This document shows positions 35,243 through 47,730 of a stretch of DNA of 64,000 nucleotides, piece by piece. Source of the stretch: Jaapia argillacea MUCL 33604 (taxonomy: Eukaryota > Basidiomycota > Agaricomycetes > Jaapiales > Jaapiaceae); the NCBI GenBank assembly GCA_000697665.1, contig KL197709.1, positions 1,239,791-1,303,790 on the forward strand, in the 5' to 3' direction. The translations under genes and the position numbers were made by a program. Below the pieces are notes generated by a model, which saw nothing but the letters and a program-made list of their open reading frames with translations, made no database searches and was not told the DNA's origin. Position 1 is the first letter of the stretch, and each line of letters opens with the position of its first letter.

Positions 35243-36409
35243 ATGCCTGTGAGTGGCATACATCCCCCTCTTTCCCAACGATACTGATTGTATATTTTTC
35301 AGGCTACCTGTTCTACTTGCTCCAAAGAATTCAAGCGGAAAGGCGATCTTGCTCGTCACTCGCGGTTACATACCGGTGTCAGGTGAGCGAATTTTCCAGT
35401 GGGCTGGTAACGCCCCCCTCACCAAATCGACAGGCCTCATGTCTGCGACAAGTGCGGGAAAGCTTTCTCTCAGCTCTCGGCTTTGAAAACGCATGGAAAT
35501 ATCCAGTACGCCCACAGATCGTCCCAGACGACACGAATACTTTGCTAACGCTATCTTCCAGTACCTTCAAACGGCCCTATAAGTGTGGCATCGGAATCTG
35601 CGACGCAGATTTTGGAGATCCTTCATCATGTGCCAGACATCGAAAGGAAAAGCACCAGCCCATGGTGGCTTTCAGATGCATCGTCCCCGGCTGCAAGTCG
35701 AAGTGAGTTCATCAGTTGTAACGCCCGGTTTCTTCTAACAGCACGATAGGATCAAGCGTCGATCTTCATACAACGCCCATTTGAAGAAGCATGGAATAGA
35801 TCCCGATACTGTTTGGGCGAATGCGTTGACGTCCTTGACCAGATACCCGACTCCGGAGGCTTTCTCAAGTCGATCAACTTCTCCTGAGGACATGCCTTCG
35901 ATGACGAGGGGCTCAAGCATGGCGACCGTGTCTGGTTATTCCCATTCTGCGGAATCATCTCTCCCAGCAACACCGGAGGATACATATACCACACTCGGCA
36001 CGTATGTCGCTCCAATAAGTACGCTTCTCGTCCTTGATTTTTGTGGCCCGAGTTGACCTCTGTGATAGAGAGTTTCCAGGGATACGAGGACTCGTATGTC
36101 CCCGACGCTACTGGCACTGCAAGTCATTCGCTGGTCGATGGTTTTTATAGACATTCGGTTCGAAGTTCGCCGTCGTCAGAGCTTGATACTGCTCTCGATT
36201 CCTATGCGCCTCGTCTATCTCACGCATACCAGCACTCCCAGCCTTCATACCTCCAGAAACCACAACAGCACTTTGTCTCCCAGTCTACCTTTTGGGTCAA
36301 CCCCCCTCCCGAGGACGGGTTCATCCGTGTTCCAAATGACTTGGATCTCCCTTTGCGGAACCTCGATGCATCGAGGAGCAGAGGAGAGTGGGTGGTATCT
36401 TGGGACTAG
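35243..36409 (+). CDS. C2H2 zinc-finger protein (probable transcription factor)
   Basis: The model is join(35243..35248,35303..35382,35434..35505,35562..35702,35750..36018,36069..36409), 302 residues. The first coding exon is only ATGCCT. Finger 1 is CSTCSKEFKRKGDLARHSRL-H, finger 2 is VCDKCGKAFSQLSALKTHGN-IH, finger 3 is YKCGIGICDADFGDPSSCAR-H with KEKH, and finger 4 is FRCIVPGCKSKIKRRSSYNA-HLKKH. These occupy about residues 3-120 and should bind DNA in the nucleus. The rest is Ser/Thr/Pro-rich with no further domain. Exon borders fall inside or between fingers, as in Krueppel-like fungal genes. Specific targets cannot be inferred. The two-codon first exon is supported by good donor and acceptor sites and by the absence of another start. 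Confidence 0.85.
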
Positions 36410-37009
36410 GGACAGGGTAGATGATCATGAGCGATTTCCTTCCGTTCCGTTCTACCATGATGTTACATTTTTCTTACAACCTTTCAGTCCTCGACTGTAT
36501 CCTTATTGCATTTCCTTTCGTACCCGTTGACGACCCTAGTAATTACCATTTTATCTTATGTTCGATTGTGTATCATGATCATCTTCGATGGGGGAGGGGT
36601 GGTACCTGTATTTGTGCTTTCCGGTTGACAAACAGTGTAGTTTAATTTTGCAATGCTACCGTACTGTGAGCTCTACGCTCCGGATCTGATCACAAGTTCC
36701 CCTACTATAAATTCGCCGCACAATGTCAATTCTCTTGATCCTCACTGAAGGATCTCGTAAAACAACGTGGAAGGAGAGACTCCTCACACGTGGCCTCTAA
36801 AGCTGTCGCATCGGCAGAGCAAAATGGGATTCTCCCACTGCCGTTTGTAGAGTTACCCACCCCTGCCACAGACGCCCCTCACCATTCTCCCTTGTCTGCG
36901 CTCTGTTGCCCGCCCATCCTCGGTTCCTTCCCTTACATGCACGCAAAAACACTTCTGGACTCGTAAACTCTCGTTGAACGCTGTCCTTGCGCGGTGCCCC
37001 CACTGTAGA
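36410..37009. other. intergenic region, C2H2/deubiquitinase genes
   Basis: These 600 bp hold no supported gene. A TATAAATT at about 36705 lies 300 bp before the deubiquitinase start, too far to call a core promoter with confidence. Confidence 0.45.
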
Positions 37010-39378
37010 ATGCTCGCCTCGCCACTATATCCGACTCCATCATTTTCACCCACCCAAAACTCTGATGATCATCTGAAATATCACCCGACCAAAGATCTCG
37101 AGACATTCAACAGCCTGCTTCCTCCCCCAATTGAATTTGTCGAAGGCTCGTCGTCTGGGGCCTTGGCTGTAGCAGAAGGGAAGTATCAACCAATCAACGT
37201 TACGCCGAAAGCGTTGAAAACCGAAGTGCGTCTCCACTTGCCTCTTGGTCGTTCGTGGAACTAACCTGGGTACTGGGTAGGCTAATGGTGCGCCTCGAGC
37301 ACCTCCTACCACTCCCAAGTCTCCCAAGACGAACCAGACATCTAGAGCGGTTACCAAACTCACCTCCTTATACACTCTCCCTCTGGATACAAGTTGGATT
37401 CCAAACATATCTGTGGGAGCGGGTCTTTATAATACAGGCAACACCTGCTTTCTCAACAGCGCCCTGCAATGTCTGCTGCACACTCCTCCACTTCTCCGCG
37501 TGATTTTAGCCCATGGAAAACCAGTCGATCCCTGTGAGTCTAGGTTCATGTTGGATTGCCTCAAACTAATCATTGCCGACTTGAAGGTCAAGTCAAATCA
37601 GGTTCATTCTGCATGTCCTGCGCCTTTAAGCAACTCATGTTCGAGTCGCATGCCGGCAAGAAGCGCGCGCTTAGTCCGTCCTCAATTACGAATAAAATGC
37701 AAGGTATGCGGCGTCTATCAGGAAGTGCTCCTGTGATCTCACAACATCTATTTTCTTGCAGTAATAGCTAAACATATGCGTAGAGGTAGGCAGGAGGATT
37801 CGCATGAGTTCCTGCGTTACGCGATAGACGCTTTCCAAAAATCGTGTTTGGCCGGTCATCCTCCGTGAGTATGACCTTGACCCCCTCGTCCGACTGAAAC
37901 CAAACCCCTCGTAGAAAGTTAGACCCGAAGTTGGCTGAAACTACCTGGGTGCACAAGATCTTCGGTGGGAGGTTGCGATCTCGTGTCACTTGCCACGAAT
38001 GCAATCACAACAGCGACACTTTCGATAGTATCCTTGATTTGAGCGTTGACATCCACGAATGTCACGGCTTGAAGGAAACCCTCAGGAAGTTTGTTGCTGT
38101 AGACTATCTCAAGGGTGCCAACAAGTACAAATGTGAAAAGTGAGTCTTCTGCGACCGGACCTCCCGTCGACTTCTCATAATCTCCTCCCTAGGTGCAAGA
38201 AATCAGTTATCGCTGAGAAGCAATTCACGATTCATGATGCGCCCCTTGTCCTCACCGTCCACCTAAAGCGGTTTACGCCACTTGGCCGGAAGATCGGACA
38301 CCTGGTCAGATACGAAGAACGAATAACGTTGCGACCAGCGATGAGCGAGGGTCAATTCGGCCCATGGTACTCGCTAATCGGTGTCATCTCCCATGCCGGT
38401 GGCGGACCCAATTCTGGGCATTATTATGCTCACGTTAAGGCAGGAAACGGTCAATGGTTTGAGATGAACGACGAGTCGGTGTCACGACATCATGGAGTGC
38501 CGATCAGTCTCAAGAACGCCTATATCTTGTTCTATATGCGCGAGAAGGGGCAAGCCTTGGAGGCCGTCACTTCTTCAACATCAAGTCACTCACTTCTATC
38601 CCCGCTTCAGACGCCTGTGGTAAATGGGATAAAGAAGAGAAGAGTCGTAGAAAGCGATACGGAGGAGGATACGGGTATCAAAGCGACTCCAACTTCTCAA
38701 CCATTCATCGGGCCAGTTCTCCCCCCTTCACTACCTCCCACGTCATCACCCACCATAGCCACGACAAACCCGCCAACGTCCATTGATACCGCCCCACGCC
38801 CGGACCCCCAAGCACAAATGATTAAGAAGAAGATTCAGGCGGCGTCTCAGAAGGCTTCGGGTGCTCTTCAAAGCCTTGCTCAATACAGCGGTGATGAAGA
38901 CGACGAGGGTGACGACACCAGTAAGCCAGGAGCTGCTGCTGGGGGTAATGATGACGATAAGTCTATGGATGTGGATGTGGATCCAGCAATACCTCAATCA
39001 TCGCCACCAAAACCTTCCCCGTCATCGCCTGTTGCGCCTTCACCCATCCCCGCATCTAGTTTCTACGGTACTTCCGCCGCTCGCGTAACCGCCAACGAGA
39101 AAAAGCGAAAGTCTCCTGATGGTGATTCCGACGACGACGACGACGACGATTCCCCGACATCTTCGCAAGGCTTCGCTAAAGGAGCTATGGCGTTTTCTTC
39201 CCCTCATCGTGGCAAGAAACGCCACGGTCCAGGGCATAGAAAGTCCTCATTTGGTGGCGGAGCTCTCAATCCATACACCCGATTATCTGGGAGCAATAAC
39301 CTGCAGTCACGGCGAAACGACACGCCTATGCGGCCATTACAGCGGTATGGCAAGAAGAGGAAGAATTTCTTGATGTAA
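37010..39378 (+). CDS. ubiquitin-specific protease (USP36/42-like)
   Basis: Cysteine deubiquitinase of family C19, nearest in sequence to the nucleolar USP36/Ubp10 type as I read it. The model is join(37010..37225,37281..37533,37587..37703,37762..37864,37915..38139,38193..39378), 699 residues. The Cys box is [19 protein letters not shown] (nucleophile Cys128), followed by [16 protein letters not shown]. Zinc-binding Cys pairs are in [10 protein letters not shown] and KYKCEKCKKS. The His box is [14 protein letters not shown] (His about 381) with acidic partner WFEMNDESV. The C-terminal 300 residues are disordered, with a run of Asp ([10 protein letters not shown]) and basic stretches ending in [11 protein letters not shown], a plausible nuclear or nucleolar signal. 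An in-frame upstream ATG does not exist after the nearest stop, so 37010 is the best start. Confidence 0.92.
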
Positions 39379-39594
39379 CTGGCTGATTATTGTTGTGCAT
39401 GCCGTTGTCTATACATTATTTGCATATCGTTGTACTGTTGCTATGCGATGACCCAAGGGAGGTGGTCAGTAGGCAGATATCTTGGGAGGCGGACCCGAAG
39501 GAATGCACTCCGTACGATGACAATTGTCACTCCTTGCCCATGTGGATAGAATGTAGTGAAAAGACGCAGTTCTGTTGCCCATGTGAATCAACAA

Positions 39595-41375
39595 CTACAA
39601 CTTGGCCTTGAACTCTCCGTCGGGTCTAAATGTACTCGTCCTGACACTTTCCTCCCGCCCGTCTTCCCACCACACTACCGTGACTGTCGTGTCATCCCGA
39701 TAGTTCCTTGCCAACGGAACCGGCAGACTGAGAAGCTTTCGGAGCTTCGAATGGTCGGCCCCACCAAACGCGTTGCGGATCAAATGAGCACCAACGTTCT
39801 CGTCTTCGAAGGCCCAAGCGCCCTCCTTTCCGCCCTTCTTGTGGCCTTTATCCTTGCCATCAACGGTCGCAGAACCCATTGAAGTTGGGATGAGGTCAGA
39901 GAGCGAGGACTTAGCAACCGACCCTTTGAGACCGGCCAGATGACCTCCCACAAGAGCGACCACTTCCTCCGAGGTAAGTTGGTCCCAGAGTCCGTCCGTA
40001 GCAAGAACCAGGAATCGAAGAGTGGATTTGTTGCCCTGAGGGGCATCGGAAAGGGGTAGGAAGGAGAGTTTGCGGTGAGTGACTTCGGGTTTCGCAGTCA
40101 CGTAAGGGGGTGTCTTGAACATGGATGGTGGATTTCGCATGGGTTGATCGTTCCCAATCATAAATGCAGCATTCAAGCTAGATAAGTAATCAACCTGGTT
40201 AGTGATACAATGAAGGTTCACGAAAGTTGGTTTACATTTGCTGGACTTCGAGTGGCCACTTGTATCGGGCATCTCCAAATGCTCTTGTAGGCTCCAGTCC
40301 TCCAAGAACACGACCGTTTCGAATGACAAACTGGGATTCCTCAGCTGGGTGTTCCGAGCGGACTCTGTGGATCGTGAGTATGGGGAATTCGAGAGGAGGG
40401 CTGCTGTTCAACGAACCTTGCATGTTCCTTCGGATTACGTCCCGTCTGATCCTCACTCATAACTTCTACTTTCCACCGGCCTTTACCATGTTCATCCTCT
40501 TCCCACACGCCAGCTACAGCGCGACTATCCCCGGAGCATGCGACATACAGGTTCTTATGCGCTGTATCGAGTAAGGCAACCAGTGCACAGCTGCCTAATA
40601 TGGTGGAGTTAATACCGTCTGACCATCTGAATAACGAGGTAGACTTGCCAGACATTGCGGGAAGCATACTCGCTAAAGCCATTGGATGCTGGCTTAGGTC
40701 AGGAAGCTCTTTCGTCTCCTTGTCGATGTGTGAAGCCAACAAGCGGAGCGGCGCGTTGATGATCTCTGAGTCTAGGTTCAAGAAGGCCTTTTGAATCGCA
40801 AGAGAGACATATTTCGGGTTTGCATCGATTGGTCCAGGGGTTTTGGAGGTGGCGCCCAACAGAGTCTTCCAGTCACTTAGAACGCTCGACTTCGGTATGA
40901 TGGAATTGGGATCTTCCAAAAGAGCCTTCAACTCCAGAGTAATCGCAGGAATAAGCACTTTCGACAGGAGCCGAGAAGTATCAAAACCGCCATGACCGTC
41001 CATCACCGCAAAAAACAGCAAGTCTCCCTCCGGGGTGACGTCCGTGGGGTCCCTCTGAATTATAGCACTCGCATTGGCGTCTTCGATAGGATCGTTGGCC
41101 GCAAAGGTAGCAGTGGCTTGCTTCCAAATGATTCCACCTGGTCTCCGCGTTTGAGTCGAGACGCAGTGCTCGTTGATGCGAGCGTCGATCTGGTCTTTCG
41201 AGAGGAGGGGGAATGTTCGATTCACCGTAGCCGATTTACCGTCCACCCCTCTGACCTTGATTGCGAGGTCGAAAGTCTCGGGTTTAGCCTTCGTAGCAAA
41301 GGAATACCACAGATAACTAGACGCCCCAACTACACCAGTGGTAGCAGCAATCGGCCTCCATGCGTTTCGGAGCAT
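39595..41375 (-). CDS. PTC5: mitochondrial PP2C phosphatase (pyruvate dehydrogenase phosphatase type)
   Basis: Metal-dependent Ser/Thr phosphatase of the Ptc5 group, which in yeast reactivates pyruvate dehydrogenase. The model is complement join(39595..40177,40236..40364,40417..41375), 556 residues. The start MLRNAWRPIAATTGVVGASS is a basic, hydroxylated presequence with a hydrophobic stretch, so a mitochondrial location is expected. PP2C motifs in order are FFAVMDGHGGFDTSRL, ACSGDSRAVAGV, SEDQTGRNP, GGLEPTRAFGD, VLATDGLWDQLTSEE and RNYRDDTTVTVVWWE. All metal-binding aspartates are present. The frame stays open upstream across a possible intron to 41700 but contains no ATG, so I start at 41375. 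The gene is convergent with the USP gene. Confidence 0.92.
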
Positions 41376-41845
41376 AAACCCAGTCAAAAGGAATCCCAAT
41401 CGATTCACCAGGCGTGAGTCGCTCTGTGGTGAGAAAAATGGAGACCTAGACGATCACAGGCTGTCAGATGATATCCAAGTCATAAACTCGAACATACCTG
41501 AAAAATGCAGGAACAAGCTGGGAAGTCGGCGCCAAAACGCGCAGGCAAGGACCCACAATGTGGGATACGGATGTGTAAATCGGTGCAGGCGGTACGGGCG
41601 CGTCGGGGTGACAGACGAACTTGCTGGTCGGAAATTGCTCCCACACTTGTGACTTGTTTACTCGGAACCTGCCATAGACTGCGTTGCATTGTCCTGCCAA
41701 TCATCGATATCCAGCTTGTTCTTTAACCACCAACAATCCCCCTTGCCCACATCCCTTGCCAATCGTTCAGCCCGTCCAAATAAAAATTCTGCGTGAAGAA
41801 CATCTTTTTTCCGGAGCCAGGGAAGCTCAATCAAATCAAAGACAA
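41376..41845. promoter_or_regulatory. divergent intergenic region, PTC5/hypothetical
   Basis: These 470 bp lie between divergent starts. On the minus strand a presequence-like open frame (LRVLAPTSQLVPAFFR) could splice in phase to the PTC5 frame but has no ATG, so it is more likely leader sequence. No other gene is visible. Confidence 0.4.
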
Positions 41846-43291
41846 ATGTCGGGAGGCTTTATTAGGAGTCATCCAAGCCAAACCGAACCAACTTATTTGG
41901 AGGGAGATACAGATGTCGCTGCCCAAGAGTCGTCACAGGGAGGGGAAAGCCAGTGGATCGATGAATCTCAGACACCAACGGCATATATCAATGTAAGTCG
42001 AGGATTAGTTCAGAAGTGGGAGTCCGCCTCAAGATGTTTTCGTTGCTGTCCGAAGGCGCCCGCATCAAGTGACCCTGAAATGGGGATCATATACCCGTCT
42101 GCAGAGAGTTCAAACAAGACATCTCAGTACGAATATCCCTTCGCGGCCGTATTGGCCCAGCATGGAATCAAAGTGCGAGACTTTGCATACGAGAGCACAC
42201 TACCACCTATTCCGTCCATACCTCGTGTTCGGCGTCCCACTCAGGCAGGTCCCCGACCGCTGAAACGGGCACGACGAAACAATGGAACGCAGGACGACGA
42301 AGATGATGAGCTGCTGCTTCAAGGCGGATCAGCGATAGGTGTAATCAGTCGCCTTGGACCGGTGGCGAAGAGACCCAGGGTGCTGGAGCGCACACCCACC
42401 GAGCCTGCCAATAACGAGAACAATCTGTTACCACGACGTGAACTCGGCTTTGCCGATTTATCCCAGTATAAACCCCAAGACTCACAGGGTCTGGGGTCGA
42501 GCAATGTATATTCCTTTAGCCAACAGTCCAGTATGTTTCAACCGTCCCAACCTCGCACTCCACTTCGCACGCAGCCCTTCGCGCCCGTTGCAACACCAAT
42601 TTGTTACCCCGACAGACAAGATATACCCGCCCTATCTCAGCCCATGTTTTATGACCCATCTCAAGAATCCGAGCCATACATCGATACACCCCTTGTCACA
42701 CCCAACGGGTCCATGCACTTCCCGGTGGCTGATAATAGTGAAATACCCCCTTCGCAGTTGGACACAAACTCCCAGTTGCCAGTACCAGACGACATCACTT
42801 ACTCACAACTCGGCTTTTCTTCCCCACTTTCCCAACCGGCGGACTTGGAATCAACCCCACCGCCACGTCCAGGGCAAATGCATACCCCTCCCCCTCAGCT
42901 TGCGACACCTTCACCGAGAAGAATTACGACACTTTCCTCACCGCATGGCAAATCTCCTCGACTGATCCCACTCACCTCTGACCCTCCGATACCCATCACG
43001 AGTCCATCCCCCCAACCCTCACCTACCAGAAAGCCACGTTCTCGACGACAAACCCAGCCGAGCCACCCAACTTCTTCCCCTCGTTACTTCCTACGCAAAC
43101 GACAGGCTTCACCGGCGCCGTCCCCTTCCTCACGTCCTCGCACTCGCTCATCAGGTGGATCAAGGATGGGCCCAGCCCCCTTTAGCTTCCAGTCCGCGCA
43201 TGCCAAGTCGCACAAGGGATCGTCTCCCAGGATGAGGACATTGAGGAAAGGAACAGATAATGGGCAGATGGAGAGCATGATCTCCGGTTGA
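41846..43291 (+). CDS. hypothetical disordered basic protein
   Basis: I do not recognise this family. A single open frame from ATG 41846 to TGA gives 481 residues. It is rich in Pro, Ser, Gln and Arg, with a basic cluster GPRPLKRARRNN near 130, an acidic DDEDDE next to it, and many S/T-P sites (TPPPRPGQMHTPPPQ). Arg/Lys motifs such as KPRSRRQTQP and RYFLRKRQASP near the end suggest a nuclear, perhaps DNA-associated, protein. A donor-like gtaagt at 41993 with AGs at 42033 and 42069 could mark an intron, but neither acceptor keeps the frame, so I leave it unspliced. The frame is open for 535 codons, which supports coding. Confidence 0.65.
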   Translation: MSGGFIRSHPSQTEPTYLEGDTDVAAQESSQGGESQWIDESQTPTAYINVSRGLVQKWESASRCFRCCPKAPASSDPEMGIIYPSAESSNKTSQYEYPFAAVLAQHGIKVRDFAYESTLPPIPSIPRVRRPTQAGPRPLKRARRNNGTQDDEDDELLLQGGSAIGVISRLGPVAKRPRVLERTPTEPANNENNLLPRRELGFADLSQYKPQDSQGLGSSNVYSFSQQSSMFQPSQPRTPLRTQPFAPVATPICYPDRQDIPALSQPMFYDPSQESEPYIDTPLVTPNGSMHFPVADNSEIPPSQLDTNSQLPVPDDITYSQLGFSSPLSQPADLESTPPPRPGQMHTPPPQLATPSPRRITTLSSPHGKSPRLIPLTSDPPIPITSPSPQPSPTRKPRSRRQTQPSHPTSSPRYFLRKRQASPAPSPSSRPRTRSSGGSRMGPAPFSFQSAHAKSHKGSSPRMRTLRKGTDNGQMESMISG

Positions 43292-43957
43292 GCTCCCCAC
43301 GATCAGCGGACCATCTTGAGACCAACCGTGGCCGCATTTGCTTTCTGGACTAATGATGACTACTTATCAAGTGCGCCTCACTCTACTTCTTCCCCTCCAC
43401 ACAGCTAACGAACTTCACAGTTATTTATCCTTTTTCACGCGTTGGACTGTATCTCCACTTAGACCCTGCCTGAGTCACATCATGTTGTACGTTACATTGT
43501 TCTTGTCCGCTTTCGTGCTTGTCGATATCTCCACACCATTGTCCGTCATGTTTGTTCTTTACACCTTAGGCGGTCGTTCATGGCACTGTTCTCACCGATG
43601 CAATCCCCGTGTATTCGTTCATTCAGGTATCACTGTATCGCTGGCATATCTTTATTTTCTCCATTTACTCAGCACGACGGTCCGCTTAGCCTCACGGCCG
43701 TCTGGATCATAGCGAGAGGCATATGGTTAGAGTCTTTGACGTTGGAGAACACCTGGCGATTCTGATCCTACACCCTTTTTGACACCCAACTCTGACTGAT
43801 GTGTAACTGTTCTATCGTCGCAGAGGGTAATGAGAGATGGGAAGCTGATAGGAATGCAGGGGTACATATTCCACCTGTTCAACCCAATAAACACAGAGAA
43901 AAGAATATAAACTTACGGCATCTAGTATATGCATGCTGGCGATGCTGATGTCCACTA
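43292..43957. other. convergent intergenic region
   Basis: These 666 bp lie between the stops of the hypothetical protein (plus) and haspin (minus). They are pyrimidine-rich on the plus strand with no supported gene, and presumably hold both 3' untranslated regions. Confidence 0.5.
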
Positions 43958-46686
43958 TCATATCCATCCTTTCTTCACAGCGAACTTGACAACATCCATC
44001 GCGCTCTCCGGACCATCTATCAGCAGAGGCTTGGATGTAGGGGCTTGAGTTTTCCGTCGTCCTCTCGGAGGCACCGGAATCTTCTTGAAACCCGATACGC
44101 ACTTGTCCAGTACTTTCTCCATTTCGACCAAGCACTCGTAACACTCCCGCTCCGTAAAAGCAGTAGATACCACCGCTACCGTGGATTTACGGGATGTCGA
44201 AGGCGGTCTTAGCCTCTTCGAATGGAGCAACTTGAGAGCCAGGTAATGAAGCCACTACAATACATCGTTTCAGAACACCAGAAAAATCGACGAAGCGCTG
44301 AAAGAACACGAACCATGACATTAGTCAGAGGCTTGAACTCCGTCCATCCTTTCCCAATGTAATTTCTCATCATCCGATAAACGTCAAACTGATAATCCCC
44401 TAAAATCCAGAATCCAGAATAAAAGTTTCAGTCAGACAAAATAAAATACTTCAAACGTCAAAGCTCGCGCTAGTCGAAACAACCTCTCACCTTCACCTTC
44501 AAAGACCTCTTCTTCGAAAGGTGTCCAATGAGGGGTGACACCATCCCCTGAGTCCATTCGTGCCAAGCCGAGGTCAATGACGGTGGCTTTCACACCTTGG
44601 GAGGAATGATCCATCGGCATCTTAGTTTTACCATGTCGCCGTTGGGTAGGAACAGATGAAGGTACGTTCTTGACTAAAATCTGGCCCCAATGAAGATCCC
44701 TGTGCTGGAATTTGGTAAGTAGCGGTTCAAAGTGACTGTTCTCGGTGGAAGAGGGAGGGGGAGAAGAAGAACCAACCTCAAAGTCGACCAATTCTTCCGC
44801 CTTCGAAAGCGATCTGGCCACTTGCCAGAAAATACTACAAGCCTGACGCCATCCTGTCTTCGACGCAGTCGAAAACGTATACGACTCTAAATCGGGTCCT
44901 CCGTTTGGCAATACAATGATAGCATACATCTGCGAAACCGGGAACATATCTAAAATCGAATTCGAACGATCAATATCCAGGATAGTGCGTGACCCTGTCG
45001 AGAGGGAGCAAGACCAAATGGCTCACCTGGACGAATACTCTCTGAACCTTTCTTCTCATTATATCCATCCCAGAGGGACAGTAACAAAGACGGGTACCGA
45101 CCCCTCACGACATAGGTCCTAAGCAACTTGACAAACCCATCACACGTCTCCCCCATAGCCCTCGTCACTATAATCTCTTTCACCACATCCTTCACATCAC
45201 TGGGCGGAGGCGAATCCACTTCATCCCCAAAGCCCAATTTACCGGCCTCATCCCGCAAAGGTATCACCTTCAACACCACATCCCCAATACCGAACACTTC
45301 CGAATAAGAAGCTTCTCCAATCTTCTTAAACTCGTATCTCCCCGAGGAAGAGGAGGCGTGTCCTTCGTGAAGAGGTTGAACTATCGGATCAAAAGGAAAA
45401 GTCTCGATGAATGCCGAAAATTCATGCACCCCACTCTGTCCACATTCCTCCAGCAATGGAACAACCCATTCCGGGGCAGCTGCATCCTCGGCTGAACCCA
45501 AGTCAAGTGAAAGAGATACACTAAGATCGAGGTCGGCGAAATCGAGTGAGAGGTCTTCGTCTGAGTAGTTGAGGGGAGAGGGAGGTGAGGAAGGGAAGAA
45601 GAGACCCTTGTGTTTGTTACGGATGGGCGTGAGTTTGTGAGGTTTGGATCGAACAAGGAGGGGGATATCGTACGTCTTGTTCGGTCGGTATGGCCCAGGA
45701 ATAGGACTATATTGAACGTTGTGCCGCGAGGGTTCGGCCAGGACACGATCCGTCCTTGCCAACCTGGGTAGAGGAGGACGTTGGTTTGCAATGTGAGGAG
45801 GTGGTGCGTGTGGAGGCAGGATTTCTGTGATTTCTTCTTCATCGGAAGAAAGGACGATGACTGCCTTACGCGTACTCTGCCTTTTCTCAGGCTTGGAAGG
45901 AGGGACGTTCTCCACTTCTTTTGAGCGGCGAGGTGGCGGAGGTGGCGGGAGAACATCGATGACGTCCTCCTCATCAGACGAGAGGATGACGGGTACTTTC
46001 CGCTTGCCCGACTTTTTTGGAGGCTTTGGAAGGGGGAAATTCTCGTCTTGCTCGCTATCCGATGAAACGATGATCGGTGCTGGGATCGGTATTACCTTGG
46101 CTTTGACACGCCGTGCTCTCGTAGGTGCGGGTAATGGTGGTGCGGGGTTGGGCTGAATCGTAGTTCGAGAAACTCGCCTCTCTTGGCTCAGTTTATGACC
46201 CTCGTCATCAACGACGATGATATCCATATCCACGAAGGGAGAGAATGGCTTTTTGACACGAGGGGACCGAGGCTTCGACTTCGCCCCGTCTGATTTCTTC
46301 TTCGATGGGACGGCTGGCGAGCCAGGGACATTTTCCTGAAAAAGACCAAGAGGGTGACGGGACAGGACGGCCTTCCCACTACCACTCGCCTTGGGAGATT
46401 TCCTGAGCCGGTCGGAAGCAAGTCGCTTTCGAGCAATCTTGGTGGCATGAGCTGGGGAGGATGAAGGGGAGGATATTTGTTTGGGTTTCCTCGGTACGGG
46501 CGCAGGCTTTGGTTTCGGAGGGGGTACATGAGGAAGAGTGTTCTCCGGTTTCTCGACCGGGACTTGAACAACAGATTTCCTCCAGTCATCTCTGTCGTGT
46601 ATATCATCCCTTCCATCTGAAACAGCGACAATACGCTGTCCACGTCGACCATAGGCAACGACTTGTTTGGTCCTGGTTCCGAGCAT
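43958..46686 (-). CDS. hrk1: haspin-family protein kinase
   Basis: Atypical kinase that phosphorylates histone H3 Thr3 at centromeres to place the chromosomal passenger complex. The model is complement join(43958..44254,44314..44399,44491..44704,44777..44949,45027..46686), 809 residues. The N-terminal half is disordered, Pro/Lys/Ser-rich, with repeated acidic patches (VILSSDEED, VIVLSSDEEE, IIVSSDSEQDE) that resemble SUMO-interacting motifs. The kinase starts near 470, with GEASYSEVFGIGDVVLKVIP, and has the catalytic loop HRDLHWGQILVKN (Asp614) and VIDLGLARM (Asp about 655) where canonical kinases have DFG and human haspin has DYT. The haspin-specific DYQFDVYRMMRNYIGKGW and WLHYLALKLL follow. 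It is divergent from PSF2 over 268 bp; both act in chromosome duplication and segregation. Confidence 0.94.
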
Positions 46687-46954
46687 GATGAGTAGGAGTA
46701 GAGCGAAGAGGGCCGCACCGAGAAACGTGCAGCCGTATATCAAGTCCGGAGGGAAAATGATGGGCTACGAGTGCGTAGTTTCGAGGGTTGCACTGACCAA
46801 GTCGGATAGAGTGCGGGATGAAATGTCTCTGTAGCAGATGTTTGGTGCAGCCTGAGAGCCTCGGTTGGAACCAAGTCGCGTCTGTCACATGATCGTCACA
46901 GTTTCCGACGCGTCCCTCCTCATCGCGTCCTCCAAAAAATTAGTCATCCACGAA

Positions 46955-47730
46955 ATGGCCCTGCCAGCATCAATCAGAAGCTCAGTGACACCCCCAGAAC
47001 TCGAACTCATTGCATCAGAACAACTAGTCGACATTATCCCCCTAATCGCAATGGACAAGACGGCGTTCATCTCAGTACTTTGCCACTCATATCCATCTTG
47101 ATCCCACCCCTCATCACTCTTCCTCAGGGAGCTTACGGTCCACTCAGACCACCAGCAAAGTCTAGAGTTCCCCTCTGGATGGCTACTAATCTCAAGCTCA
47201 AGAAGAAATGTCATATCGTGCCTCCAGATTGGCTCTGCGTTGGTGAGCAAGCCCGCTTTGATTCGTGACAACCGCACAGGTAACTTATGGTAGGCGACGA
47301 ACAGAATTCCTGCAGGATCGCCTAATGCGTGAAACCAGTCAGGCAGAGTTCTGTGAACTGCCGTTCAGGTTCGCAGAGGTCGCAAAAGTGCTCCTGGACG
47401 TGTAAGTTCTCCCTTCTCTCCTCGGTGCATCACATAACACAACCTCGTTTCACAGAGCCTCAGACGACATGCAAAATCCAGACAAGATCCGATCTCTCCT
47501 CAAAGACCTGCGTGAGGCACGACAAGCCAAGAGTAGAGAAGGTCTCCAGAAATTGGACCACAGCGAATTGAGTGTACGTCTTCTTTCTACCCCGATTGTA
47601 ACATCCATTCACCACTCGTTTTCCCTTCTAGCTGCCCAACTTCTGCTCTTTGGAGATTAACGAGATCCGCCCATTCTTCGTCCGAGCTATGGGTGTCCTA
47701 ACTCAGGTCTCACGCACCACCCAAGAGTGA
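46955..47730 (+). CDS. PSF2: GINS complex subunit Psf2
   Basis: Subunit of GINS, part of the Cdc45-MCM-GINS replicative helicase. The model is join(46955..47074,47128..47242,47305..47401,47456..47573,47632..47730), 182 residues, matching the family. Characteristic blocks are MALPASIRSSVTPPELELIA, GAYGPLRPPAKSRVPLW, KKKCHIVPPDWLCVEFLQ, LPFRFAEVAKVLLDVASDD, IRSLLKDLREARQAKSREGL and NEIRPFFVRAMGVL. The ATG at 46955 was chosen because MALP is the standard Psf2 start. An in-frame ATG at 46889 would add 22 residues. It is convergent with YVC1 over 145 bp. Confidence 0.96.

Noticed and set aside
41376-41700. Upstream exon of PTC5 encoding a presequence (LRVLAPTSQLVPAFFR)
   Set aside because: It can splice in phase but contains no ATG before a stop. 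The ATG at 41375 already gives a good mitochondrial presequence.
46687-46743. N-terminal extension of haspin with a membrane-like helix
   Set aside because: The open frame upstream of 46686 has no ATG. MLGTRTKQVVAYG is the usual haspin start.
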